DNA of 64,000 bases from Astropecten irregularis (Eukaryota; Echinodermata; Asteroidea; Paxillosida; Astropectinidae). Positions 33,159 through 45,600 of the stretch are shown one piece after another. Position numbers and translations under genes: made by a program. Numbering within the stretch: position 1 is the first letter of the stretch; every line of letters starts with the position of its first letter. Location of the stretch: NCBI GenBank assembly GCA_963971285.1, contig OZ020255.1, positions 2,170,001 through 2,234,000 of the forward strand, given 5' to 3'. The notes below the pieces were generated by a model. It ran no database searches and had not been told where the DNA came from. It was given only the letters and a program-made list of their open reading frames with translations.

Positions 33159-35779
33159 ATACTATTCAAATATACACTTTCTTCTCAAAAAGAGAAGAAA
33201 AAGAAGGGAAGACCAGTTAATTGGGCAGGTCACGTCAGGCCTGCCGTAACCTGCTAGCTTTGATCGCGCACACCCTGCTTTTGTAAAATCAAGAATTCGC
33301 TCCAAGCTTTTTCACGATTTATTCCGTTTGGAAATTATTGAATATCAAATCAATTTGGATTTAAAAAAATCATATTGAGGAATATTTTGAAATACTTTTG
33401 AAATGTTGCCTCATGATTAACATTTAAAATTCCAATGCACTAGTATAGAATAGGTCCTATATAGAAAGAAACAATCATACAGTCCAGAGCTATTATTTTG
33501 CTATGATTGGTTGAAAGTTCTGAAGCCATTATTGTGACATCACCCAGCTCTTGACATTACACCAGTAGAGGGCGGTATAATCAAACGGCATGAACTTCTT
33601 AACAAAGAAATATTCTACGGTGGCTGAAGGTGGTATTCAAATCGTAGAGCACAATAATTCCACAAGTTTTGATACTAAATGATCCGTGTCCATACAACTC
33701 CACCGTCGAAGGATATTCAATTTTTCGGAATCCGTTTAAACCCAAACCTTTAATCAAAACAGTGACATTTAAAGGGTACCTGAAATAAAAACTCAAGTTA
33801 AATACAAATAACATCAGTATTGTCATAAAAGTCAACATGTGTATTATTGTTTGTGCAAAAAAATATTGTACCTGAAAAAGGAGGAATTTTACACCCATGA
33901 TTTAGCACCCGACTTTTCGCGACGAAAAACCTTGCTACGTCACCGGCAGAATGCCAAACAGTATTCAAGTCGCAACACTGCAGACTCCGCGTTCTTGTTC
34001 AAATCAAAAACCAAAATCCTACATACAATGTTGCGTGGATCAGTTCCGAGGGGGATTTTTTGAGGAGGCGGGGCATACATGTACTGCTTTTTAAACTTTG
34101 GGGCCAAAATGAATCATTTACGTAAAATTAAAATTGATATAGTCATTAATTATGCATTAGGCAATAATCTTAAAGCACTTACATCCCGATTACATGCAAC
34201 CTTTAATCTCATATCTATTGGATTGATTTTCGGCTGATCTGATTAATAGTAATATATTAGCTCAAGGTGACAAGCCGTACCCATTGTAGTATACTAGTAC
34301 CCACATCTAGAATAAGTGATATGTAAATCTTTTCCAGTTGAGAATAATCTTTGGATACGAAACTTGTAAAATATAAATACCCCATTGAAGATGTCACTCT
34401 ATTGAATACGAGTCATAAATTGCTCTTAACTTCTCACTCACAAAATAACGACCTGAAATTATATCAAATGCTTGGAGAATGGAGGGCCTGACGTCTCGAT
34501 CCTTAGTAGCATAATCTTTCTCAAAGGCTTAATGCCAATAAGACAATAACTCTACGAGATACGCTTATTAGAAATTCTTCATTTTTTTCCCGGCATTAGT
34601 TCGAGACGGTAAGATAAATTCTCCCAGTATGCCGTGGAACCACAGATGAGCCATGAAATCAACCGCATTTATAAGCCGTAGAGCCGAGTAAAAACTACAT
34701 CACTTGTAGATTAAGCTTAAGTAACGGGCTGAACCATGGGAAGAGCGGTGTGAGTGCATGCACGGGTGGTAAGCGAGTGTGAAGCACAGTATGTACTATT
34801 CACTACTAGGAAGAAGACGGCTATAGCAGCGTGTTCGGGCTGGAATTCTGCCGAGATCAGACGGGCAAGTTAGTGTGTCGCCCGGCGCAAGCTGCTGGCC
34901 ACGCTGCCGTGCAAGATGATTGATTCATGGTCCTCCACTTTGATCAAATATAAAACAAATCAAATTAGCCATCATTTAATCTGCGAGGATTTTTATAACT
35001 GTTCATTTGCAAAGTGTTTGGATCGTGTATTCCCCAGCAAATGGTGCATGCATTCAAATATCGTAATTACCCAAGGCTACTCTAGTGCCCTCTTCTCGCA
35101 CGCCTACCCGTGAAGTCTTATTCCGAGTAATGCACGTTAGAGTTATCACCCCACTTGAAACCGCCGCCGCAAACGCGAAACACCTTTGCCGATCTGCTGC
35201 CAATAGTGTCCCAGATACTTTTTTCACTGGGAGTTACCATCCACGGACGATTTGCAATAAAAAAAATCGCTATACATTTGTTGTTTTCCTCCATATTTTC
35301 TATCGCTGTAAAATTGTGAGATACGATGATAATCATGCAGTTATCGGTGATTGTCTGTAATCTCGGTTTGAGATCAAGAAGAAGGTGAGCCTATTGACAA
35401 CTGATCGAGGGACGTATACAGACTGGTAATTTGGGCACGGCCTATAATTCTTCGTTTACAAAACATACAATTTTTGTGGAAATTATCTTCAAATTACAGG
35501 GCATAATTCATGGTAAACAATCAAATCACAGGTGTGAAAAAGGGTTTTTAAATTATACTTGAATACATTTATAATTTTGTTAAAGGTTGCCCATTTGTTC
35601 CTTTCTCCATTTTACTGATATCAATATTAGCATTGGTCTGTGGCTAGATATAGATTAGATTCTATATCAGCCAATGAGAGCTGAAAAATGTTCATTCACT
35701 TTTTGTTCTGTTTGTATACCAGCAATTATTACCTATACTGGTTACTGTATATAGGTACAATGTAGTAGGTATTTTTCTT
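33159..35779. other. Unassigned stretch upstream of the sushi exons
   Basis: No repeat or domain was recognised. 34720-34920 is less AT-rich and could hold regulatory sequence. The only ATG in a good context there (ACCATGG near 34735) is followed by a stop after five codons. If the exon at 1281 belongs to the sushi gene, all of this is intron. Confidence 0.4.
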
Positions 35780-36609
35780 ATCTTTTTTTCCAAACCACTA
35801 TATTATATAGAATTTGAACAAAAAACTAATTGAAGAAACCATCATTGATTATCATCATAATTAAAATGAAATATCAGTCAAACTTATACTGTTGTGACAT
35901 GAATTTCCCTCACATTTCTATGGCGCCAAGAGAGTGGAATGACGGACTAGGAGCTAGCTTAGTGCTGCCGTTCAGCACTCCAACGGAGTGCTCACAGCAG
36001 CATGTCCCGGCTGGAAGGCCGTCTGTGTCAGACAGTCGGATGCAGCCCTACACACGCTGCTGGTTGATGTCTGAACGTATTGAATGTAATGAAACTATGG
36101 TTCTTATTTCTCTAAAGTCGTGACCTGTCCACCATTACCAACACCAGCAAATGGTTCCATATCCAACTGTACTATCAATAAGAAGAACCTGACCATCATC
36201 GGACAGCTGCCAGTTGGTAGCTCCTGTGTCCTAGAGTGTAACCCTGGGTATACTCTGTCTAGCTCTGTCAGTCCAACATGCTTGCTGAATGGGACTTGGA
36301 GTGGAACTGTATCGTGTTCAAGTTAGTATAACTGTTAACAATTCACAGCAATTTCAAGTCTAAATTGCAGTGGTTACTGGTTAGTGAAAATCAATTTTGT
36401 TTTTCATCTTAATCCAACTTATTTTCTAAATAATATTTCACAAAACCTGTGTGCAAACAATGTGGGAGTTTCCACATAATTTGTATTTAAGCAAAAGCCC
36501 AAATTGTTGGGTCAAATCCGATAGTTGAGGTGTTGTTGGATTTGTTTTTAATAATTTGTTTAAATAATGAATCGATAAAATGTTAATTATCGAATAACAA
36601 CAAATAACG
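35780..36609 (+). repeat. Exon-bearing tandem duplication, unit 1
   Basis: 35780-36321 resembles 36625-37229 in order: AT-rich intron, a block around 'ggctggaaggccgtctgtgt' (36010) and a 207-nt-class sushi exon. The flanking intron is less conserved than the exon. Confidence 0.75.
36118..36321 (+). CDS. Sushi exon 1
   Basis: 204 nt, acceptor CTCTAAAG, donor GTTAGT (a weaker donor than in exon 2). It encodes one sushi domain with six cysteines, as in selectin-type CCP modules, and potential N-glycosylation sites NGS, NLT and NGT. Phase 1 to phase 1, so it can be skipped without a frame change. Confidence 0.85.
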
Positions 36610-39600
36610 CTTTTCTAAAAATCATTTCCTCCAAACCACGTTCTATATAATTGGAAGAACCAACGAACTACGATAATAATAGATTCAATCATCATGATTA
36701 ACATGAAAAAGTAATCACCCTAAATCAGGTATGATATTTATACCAATACAAAATTGCGAAATTCGCTATGCGCAAAATACGGGGAATGACGGACTTCAAG
36801 GAAAGTTGTCATCGATCAGGAGGTAGCTTATAAAGTGCTTCCGTTCAACACTTCGCCTGGCATTGATTGGAGTCAAGTCCGTACAAGACTGAGACCTGAC
36901 AGCAGCGGATCCCGGCTGGAAAGCCGTCTGTGTCAGACGGTCGGATGCATTCCTTCACACGCTGCTGGTTAATGTCTGAACGTATTGAATCTAATGAATT
37001 TATGGTTCTTATTTCTTTATAGTCGTGACCTGTCCACCACTACCAGCACCAGCAAATGGTTCCATATCCACCTGTACTATCAATAAGAAGAATTTGACCA
37101 TAACCAGTCAGCTGCCAGTTGGTAGCTCCTGTGTCGTAGAGTGTAACCCTGGGTATACTCTGTCGAGCTCTGTCAGTCCAACATGCTTGCTGAATGGGAC
37201 TTGGAGTGCAAATGACTTCGAATGCATAGGTGAGTGTAATCAAAATGATGTAATGAAGTCATTCATTGTCACAATTGTTACTTTTTCAGTCAATGAAGAT
37301 GTAGCGTGGTTTAATAATGTGTTTATTCCAATCTCCATTCTCCACATGTCTGTCTTTGTAACACCGAAACACTTATTCATCGCCTCTAGTTATTGGCAAA
37401 ACTTACCAAGATTATTGAATGTGCAAGGATTTTTAATTTCTTTCCAGTGACCTGTCCACCACTAGTAGCACCGACAAATGGTTTCATATCCACCTGTACT
37501 ATCAATAAAAATAACCTGACCATAACCAGTCAATTGCCAGTTGGTAGCTCCTGTGTCGTAGGGTGTAACCCTGGATATACTCTGTCTAGTTCTGCCAATC
37601 CCACACTTATCAACACTGATTGTTACAGCGAATTTAAAGACACATGATTAGAAACTTAATTACATGTAGGCGTTTTTAAATCCCCCTGTTGCTTGCTTTT
37701 CTAATATCGAAGCACTCATTTATTGCACTTATTATTTACTGATCTCATCAAGATAACGAAGTGCTGATATTGTTATAGCGCCATCTTGTGAACTTCAGCG
37801 ATCAATATTCTGTGTTTTCAAAGATGGTCAGACTTTGAAAGTATATGATTAGAGTGTTGTTTTCCCAAATCAAATTATATATCGATACAAATCACCATTT
37901 ATGACTCCAACGATAAGAGAATGTGTACATTTCTAGTATATGAACATGGATTTTGTACACAGGTTAACCCATTGCCTTTCATGTTCCTTTCTCGTTAGAA
38001 ATCACCTGCTCATATGCTGTGCTTAACGGCAACTGGATGGGATGCAGCAATGACCAGATGTCATACGGTAGCATCTGTACTCTGTCATGTACATCTGATG
38101 GTACAGAGATATCAACCATGATCAGTACGTGTAGCAGTGATGGACATGGTAATGGGGTGTGGTCAGCTGGAGGCGCGATGTGCACAGGTAATATAGACCG
38201 TCATTCCGAGCTATACAGGGTAGATAAACGAGATACCTTTATTTGAGTGATGGAGTGTTGCGGATCCCCTAGAATTTACAGAAATGGTTGTCTGCCAAGT
38301 ACTTCCCCGTCTCCCGTTTTGGGTATAACCAGGAGGCCGGGAAGGCTACAAATGACGTAATAGATGACAATGGTTCCAATTTATTTTGCAACTGCGATTA
38401 CGTTATTGGTGAATGGAAACAAAAACTACAAACGACAGACATTTTCACCATTGTTATAGGTTTAAACCCTTGGCAACAAAATCTCGAAAGGTTCAGAATA
38501 TTATAGCATAAAGAGATGAGTGATCATTCGATTAATATTCATCAATTTCACAGAGATATCATGCAGTCGTCTTGGAGGTAGCCTACCAACTGACTCTGCA
38601 ATAACTGGATGTGATGGGCAAGGTCAAGCTACTAAGTGTACTTTGGCATGGAACACTGGTTCCCAAGGTAAGCTAACAAGTAAAGAAAAACGTATTTTTA
38701 ATCAACTCGAGTCATGAAACAATGATTTTTATCCAGTGCCAATACCAATTACTTGCTTCCTGGGGTTAATTGGAATATTCTTCTGATCGTTGTTCAGCAT
38801 TATATAGTTGTATTGTCATTGCAAAGGGAACAAAGAAAAATTGACTGGAGCGGGATTCAAACCGGCGACCTTCCGAATACAGCACAGGCGCTCTACCAAC
38901 TGAGCTATCCAGCTACGTTGGTGGTGTCCCAACTAGTCAATTATCTTTGTTCGTTTGGCAGTCAGAAGCCATGAAACCACGTTCACACCGCCATACCCCA
39001 AGGATCATTTCATCGATACACGTAGCAATGCTGCAACCTGAGAACTGTACATGGGATCACTCTTTTTGAGGATACGGCTTTTTAATTAATATAATAATCA
39101 AATAAAAACATGGAAAACTGACTGAAAAGAAAGTCATTGAGAAATGGACAGAGGAAGATTGACTGGAATGAAAGTTGTAGTAATCAAAATGCAAGTTCTG
39201 TTGAGAAAATTGTACACAGACACTTCCACTGAATGTAAAAACAAAGGAAAGAACAAAAGACTCATTGTCATTTACGTATGACAAAGTGTTTAAGAAGCAT
39301 TTGGGAAACGAATTCAGGTAATGATTGCATAAACAACGCAGAACAAAGGAAAAAAAAATAAGACAAGATGGAATGAAACGGTCTGTGTCACTCACGCTCT
39401 TCATCAGAGGCAAGAAATTAAACATTCCTGCTTATTAATCGTCCACGCTTTACTTTACTTTACTTGCACATCGCACAGGCAATATCAATAACAATCACAG
39501 TAATGATGACAATGATAATGATGGTAATAATTAACATCAATGTTAATGAAACGGAATTAAAATGAGGAGATGAAACACCCCAAACAGCAAACGAAACAAA

Positions 39601-42600
39601 GAGAAAAACACAGACAAAAAGACGGATAAACCCGAATCAAAACGACAAGGAAACGAGCAAGAATGAATTTGTCTTGGAAGGACTGAAAGGGAAACTAGAT
39701 GTGCAAGAACGGTCCAAGACTGATTAAGAGGATGACAATTGTGAGACAATACCGGAGTCAGATATGAACTGTGATCAGAGAGAATCTGTTAAAAAACAGA
39801 GAACAGATAATGTAGTTCCATTATATCCAAAGGGGTGTGTGTGGAGGTTTCGAGATAGAAGAGGTACTGGGGCCACCGCCCAACTGAGAATGTTATGTGC
39901 CCAACTAATACAACCATCATGACGTGGAAGGGGACGCCCAACTACGAATGTTACCAGTTCATTTGTTTCATTAGTAATAGATGCTTGGGAGTTGTTACTC
40001 GCCATGATTGATGTTAACGGTTTGTGTATAAATCCCAACGAATACGATTTATTTAGGGATATTTCAGGCCTTCTAAGACCAGTAGAACCTTTTATTATTA
40101 TTGGATAAGAAAATCAGAACTAGAATGGATGCTGCAGCCTGTCGTAAGCAGTGACATGGAGGAATCTTCCCTAGTCATGGAGATACAAGTGCTCTAAATG
40201 GGTCTTAATTCTTATATCTGGGAAATGTGGAAATAAGTTCTTGGATCACAATTGTGACATTGGTGGCCGTTGGAAATTGTGAATATTTTTTGTTCAGGGG
40301 AAACTAGTATTTTATATAAATCGTTTATGCTTCGAATGCTCTGTATCATTGCATTCATTTCATGAAGAATTACAAGACCTCCTAAATAAAGATAGTCCCT
40401 GGCTTATCAGGGTGATTTTAATTGCCAGTTGGGTCTCTAGCACCGAGAAAGTAGTGCAGTTAAAAGCCAGTTATCTCACAAAAACTTAAAAGAAGTTAAT
40501 CTTATCGACGCGCGACGACAAACAATTATTCATCACAATGGGGTCTTAAGAGACCTAGTGGAATTGATATTATTCACGACATGGGGAAGACACAAACCAT
40601 TATACAAATTGAGAAATATTGAAATTTGAAAACAAAATAATACAACATGTAAAACTCATCATAACCAAATTCAAAAATTCGATAGAATGGCACATTATCA
40701 ATCGTGTTGTTTATGTCGAACAAATCAGTGGAATTGTGCAAGAGGTAAAATCTTAGGAGATGAATGAATTGGAAAGAGCGAGATATCTGTCTACCGAAGA
40801 ACAACATATTCATGGACCTTACTGGAATGATGCTGCTGATGTTGTGTTTGTTGCTGTACAGACAAAAAAAATTTGTTAAAAAAGAAGAAAACAACAACAG
40901 GATGGAAACAAATTGAAAGTAGTTGATAAGGAAGTCCCTTCACTGAATATGTTACGTCATCATGATCCTCTGCTACTTTGGATACAATGTCTGCCTAACG
41001 TATATCACTTGCAATTATCGTTCGATGTCTGATTTGAAAGACACTTTTTATTGCTAGTAATACACTATAATCCATTTAGAATGAGTAATTTGACAAGTCT
41101 GACAATGAGCAAGGCGCATATCCTGTTATCTATAACTTATTGTTACTCTATGTGTAATCACATTGATATTTGTACAGATGAGTGGATGCTGTATGAGCAC
41201 GTGGGCCTTGAAGACACCAGCATCATACCAGACGAGAGGTTCACGGCATCGAGTGAATATGGTTCATCATACTCTGCCAAAGAAGCACGACTGAACTTTA
41301 ACATAGCTTGGTGTGCTCAATTAAGGTATAACTGAGTCGAAAATTCAAGCACATCTTCCAGGACAGCAGCCATGAAACCACTTACATATAGCACTATATC
41401 CATCATTTAAGATACACGCAACTTAAGCAATGCTGCAAACCCAAGAAACGGTACAAGGGGGATCAATATAGTCATCAAATAAAAACAATGGGAGACTTTT
41501 GGAGAGTCGGTCTTCAAGTCAACAGCGCACGCGCACGCACGCGCAATACAACGCGCGCGTGCTCACAATTGCGCAATCATGGTTTGCACGTGCGCGTTGA
41601 CTCAAGACCGACTCTCCAAAAGTCTCCCATTGTTCTCCAAAGTCTCCCATTTAGATTAATTTGAAGTCATTGAAAGGTAAAACAAAAATTGACAATTTTG
41701 GACACCGCCAACATAGGGCTGAATGGATCGTTTGATTGAGAACCGGTACGGTATTCCGGTGTCAACGGTTCGAGTCCCGCTCCAGATAATTTTCCTGTGT
41801 TCACCTTTCAATGATTTATAATTAATCCAGTCGTTCCCATTGTGGTTATTTGATACCGACCTCATAGTTGCCGGCCTCATTCCAACAAAGGCGCAACGTT
41901 TGTTACTAACATTATGTTGCAATTTTACCATAAAACCAACGTTTTCAACATTGGATTCTAACCTGGGACCACCATGACAATTGCCAACCTCCATCCAACA
42001 TTGGACCAACGTCAAAACCAACCAAATACAAACATTGGTCGTTATCCGACTGAAAACCAATGTAGGTCAGATATCAGTCGCACAGTGGAAAAGCATACTA
42101 ACTTTTAGCCAACGTTGGCCCAACATCAACATCTAACACAACACACACAGGGTGGGGCCACTGTAAATTGTTTTTGCACGTGTAGGTCACGTGATCCATC
42201 GGTTCTATTGATCATTCGATAGAATCCCAATCCACATTCAATACGATTTTACCTCGTTCTCGATATTCACCTCGAGACCACGTGATACTTCAGAGCAGGA
42301 TAATGTATGAGCCACAGTGCAATGGAGATTTATGTTAATTCACACAACTTCAAACTGGTTTTTATTCAATCAGTTAATTAATTGATATTCTTGTTGCAAC
42401 AAGTATTGCTCCTCAATCCCCGATTCCATTCATCTTATCATAGCATATTTCAAATCCTTAGTTTACATCAGCAGTAATATCAATCCGATGATATCATTAT
42501 GCAAACACGTTTGATTTATAACATTGCATAATAATTATTACAAATGTGGACTAACCAGGCTCATTCTTGGACAGCCTATGTGTATTCAAGGAATGTCTGT

Positions 42601-45600
42601 AAGTGAAATGCACCTCTGGTAGTATCTTGGTCAATGTCTTGGCAGTAGAACTGTCTTGTCTACAGCATTCCTATGAGTCTGGGAAACCACGATTGTGTGG
42701 TCTGGAGTGGGAATATTTAATATCTACTCTGTTTCTTTCTGGTCGATTTTCTGAAGGAACATGACGATCATGCTGAAAGGAAGAATCACATTAAGGTTTG
42801 CATGATATTGAACAGGCATCAGTAAAGACAGCGTCTGGGTCTGGCCTCCATGAAACATACGGCATGATTTGCTTATTCAGTCAGGATGCAAATAGATATA
42901 TTGATATCACCCCAAAGGGATTGAATGCGACTAAAACATTGACATTAAGCATCCATTCAGTCCTAAACAATGTAGTAGACTCTGGTTGACTGTAGCAATA
43001 TTCTACGATCCTGGATGATAAGAAGCAGATATCCAAATATCATGATCAATGCACCAAGAACCGGAGTTGAATCATTGTCCATATTCAACCCCTGGAAAGC
43101 AGGCAACTATAAGGCCAATAGTAGGCACAACATCCTGAATTATAATCAGGTTCTTGTGTAACACACAAGTTATCTCTTGTCGAGACTTTACTATCTTAAT
43201 AGTTGTTGTTTAACCAACTTATCGACAGAATTAAGAACACGGATTTCTCGGGGTGAACACACAACTCCAGATTTGTGACCAATTTGGTGGAATGAGGAAC
43301 ATTTACGGCACATTCTTCTTTAGTATCTCCTTGCAAGTACAAGAGTCATCAATATAAACAGATAAAAACCCTTCTTTCTCAGGGTTGGATAAACTGGCTT
43401 CATCTAAAAAGTAAATATTCTAGGGGCCGAGGCCAGGCCACTTGACAGACAAGTAAATTGGTATAAAGTGTTTTTCGCATGAGAATTTAAGGAATTATTG
43501 GTATTCTTTTGCAGTAATAGGCAAGATGTAAATCAACAGAGGCCATCATTTTTCATAATGTTTCAAGAATCATTCTAAAGGTGCCATTGTTTTGAAACCA
43601 GGGAAAATTACTGAAGAACCAACCTGCCTCTTTGTATGGAGAGAGTGTTTTACATCATGTTGGACCAGCTCATCTGTTTCCAAATCATGAGATATTTGTT
43701 CCGTCTCGTGCAAATTAATGTCTGCTGGTGGCACTGAAGCAACCCTGATTCCAAAACTATAGCGATTTTGGAATTCAAAAGGTGAACATGCTTATCTGAG
43801 GCAATGTTTCTCCAAAATGAAATAAAGTTGTTCAACTGGCCTGCTGTAGGGGCTTCTACTCAGGAATTTACTAGGAAGTTGTCTCACCTCCTGTTTTACT
43901 TGTTCTTGTTCAACTATTTGCCGCTGTACCATGACCGTCGGCTCTATCAAATGACCTGTGCCCTGATCGCCCTCTCCCACGTCCCCCACGGAGAGTGGCT
44001 GCTAATTTCAATCCAACCTTATTTACTTCTGACGTATCTTTAAATTGTTGAGGTAGGTCATCCCCAAAAAGTTGTTGGGTGAAGTGAACAGTTGGATCAC
44101 AAAGATGTGTGAAGTTGGCTCTGATATCTTGTTGGATAAATTCCCTGCGTCGCATATTCAGCTGATAGTTGGTATTAGCCATGAAAGTGAGTCGCATTAG
44201 TTGCATATCGCGACAGTGATTGTATATCAAGTTGATTAATAAATCTCGTTTTTGTTTTATGTTTGAAGCGATATGCGATGTTTCGCGAGCTGGGTCCTAT
44301 GAACACCTGACTTAACGAAAAGTGTTCAAATTTTTTAACTTTTACATCCTGTGAGCGAGTACTGCTCGATATAAATTATCACAAATAAAGTTTGCTCACT
44401 CTAATATAATAACTACCTTCCCATAGTTCTTTTTCGGTTTTTCATCGGACAATTTGTCCATCATTATATGATTTGCAATGGATGCTAACTGGGCATGTAC
44501 TGCCCCACAAGTCTGATAATCATGTGCAGATATATGGGCGGCCAAAAGGGCCAAAATTAATAAATTTTAAATTTAAATTTTATTTTAAAATAGAGAACAG
44601 AATAAACAATAAAATGTTAATGTCATTGTCGACGACTTGCTTCGCAACAGCCAGACATGACGCGATTATCTCGTACTCAGGAACTAATTCCTGCCACTGC
44701 AAAACATCCCTACACAGGCTTTCCAATCTATACTGTAGTTGATCGGACCTAACCTCGCCGTTCTGGATACTCAACATTACACTTTCTACTCTCCTCCGGA
44801 GATTTCTCAAGACACTGACCTCCATGGTGGTTTTGCATTGTATGTGGGGTTTGTTATGGAGTTATGTCTAAACACCGAGTGTATTTATATAGGCATTCCA
44901 TGCTATAAGCCTAAGGGGCATAGATAGCAGGGGCCGGGGGGGGGGGGGGCAGTGCCCCAATAAATTTAAGTGGGGTTATGGTGTGTATGTACAAACATAG
45001 TAGGGAGGTAGTAGGAACATAGTGGTAGGAACATCTGAAATTGCTTCCACCGCGAATTTCTTTTAGGTATTATGTGTACATGCCATTAAAAAAAAATGGT
45101 AATAGAACTATAGAAGTTCGACGTACAACAATTTCTAGATTGTATTTTGTAAGGTTTTTTAAAGTATGTAACTCACGCCGTTATCAAACTTCATTTCAAA
45201 CAAATCAAAATTATTTTGTTGTTCGAAAATCAAACCCGTCGAATTGAAATTCGAGGCGATAATTACTTGTCACTATTTTGGACAGTTTTAAACAATATAA
45301 GGACATTGAGTTTGTTGCTCCGTTAGAACATTTTTCAGTTCAGAGTACGTGCCACGCCCACACCAAGGGCCTGTTTGTGTAATGCACAGGAAAATTGCGG
45401 ATCCGGATACCATTTTAGCGTATACCCTGCATAGGAGGTGGATCCCTAAAGCTCGATTCCTTTCCGTTAAACAAACAGGCCCCAATTGATTGTCGATCTC
45501 ACGGGGTTCACACGAAAGTCTCCGAAACGAAAGCAGGACGCCCTCTAACGTTTGATTTAGTTTAGTCTTTTTTTCATTTTTGTACTTTGATTTCCAGAAC

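Noticed and set aside
44473-44742. 89-codon plus-strand frame
   Set aside because: Crosses the target duplication and terminal repeat of the TIR element; antisense to the integrase-like remnant.
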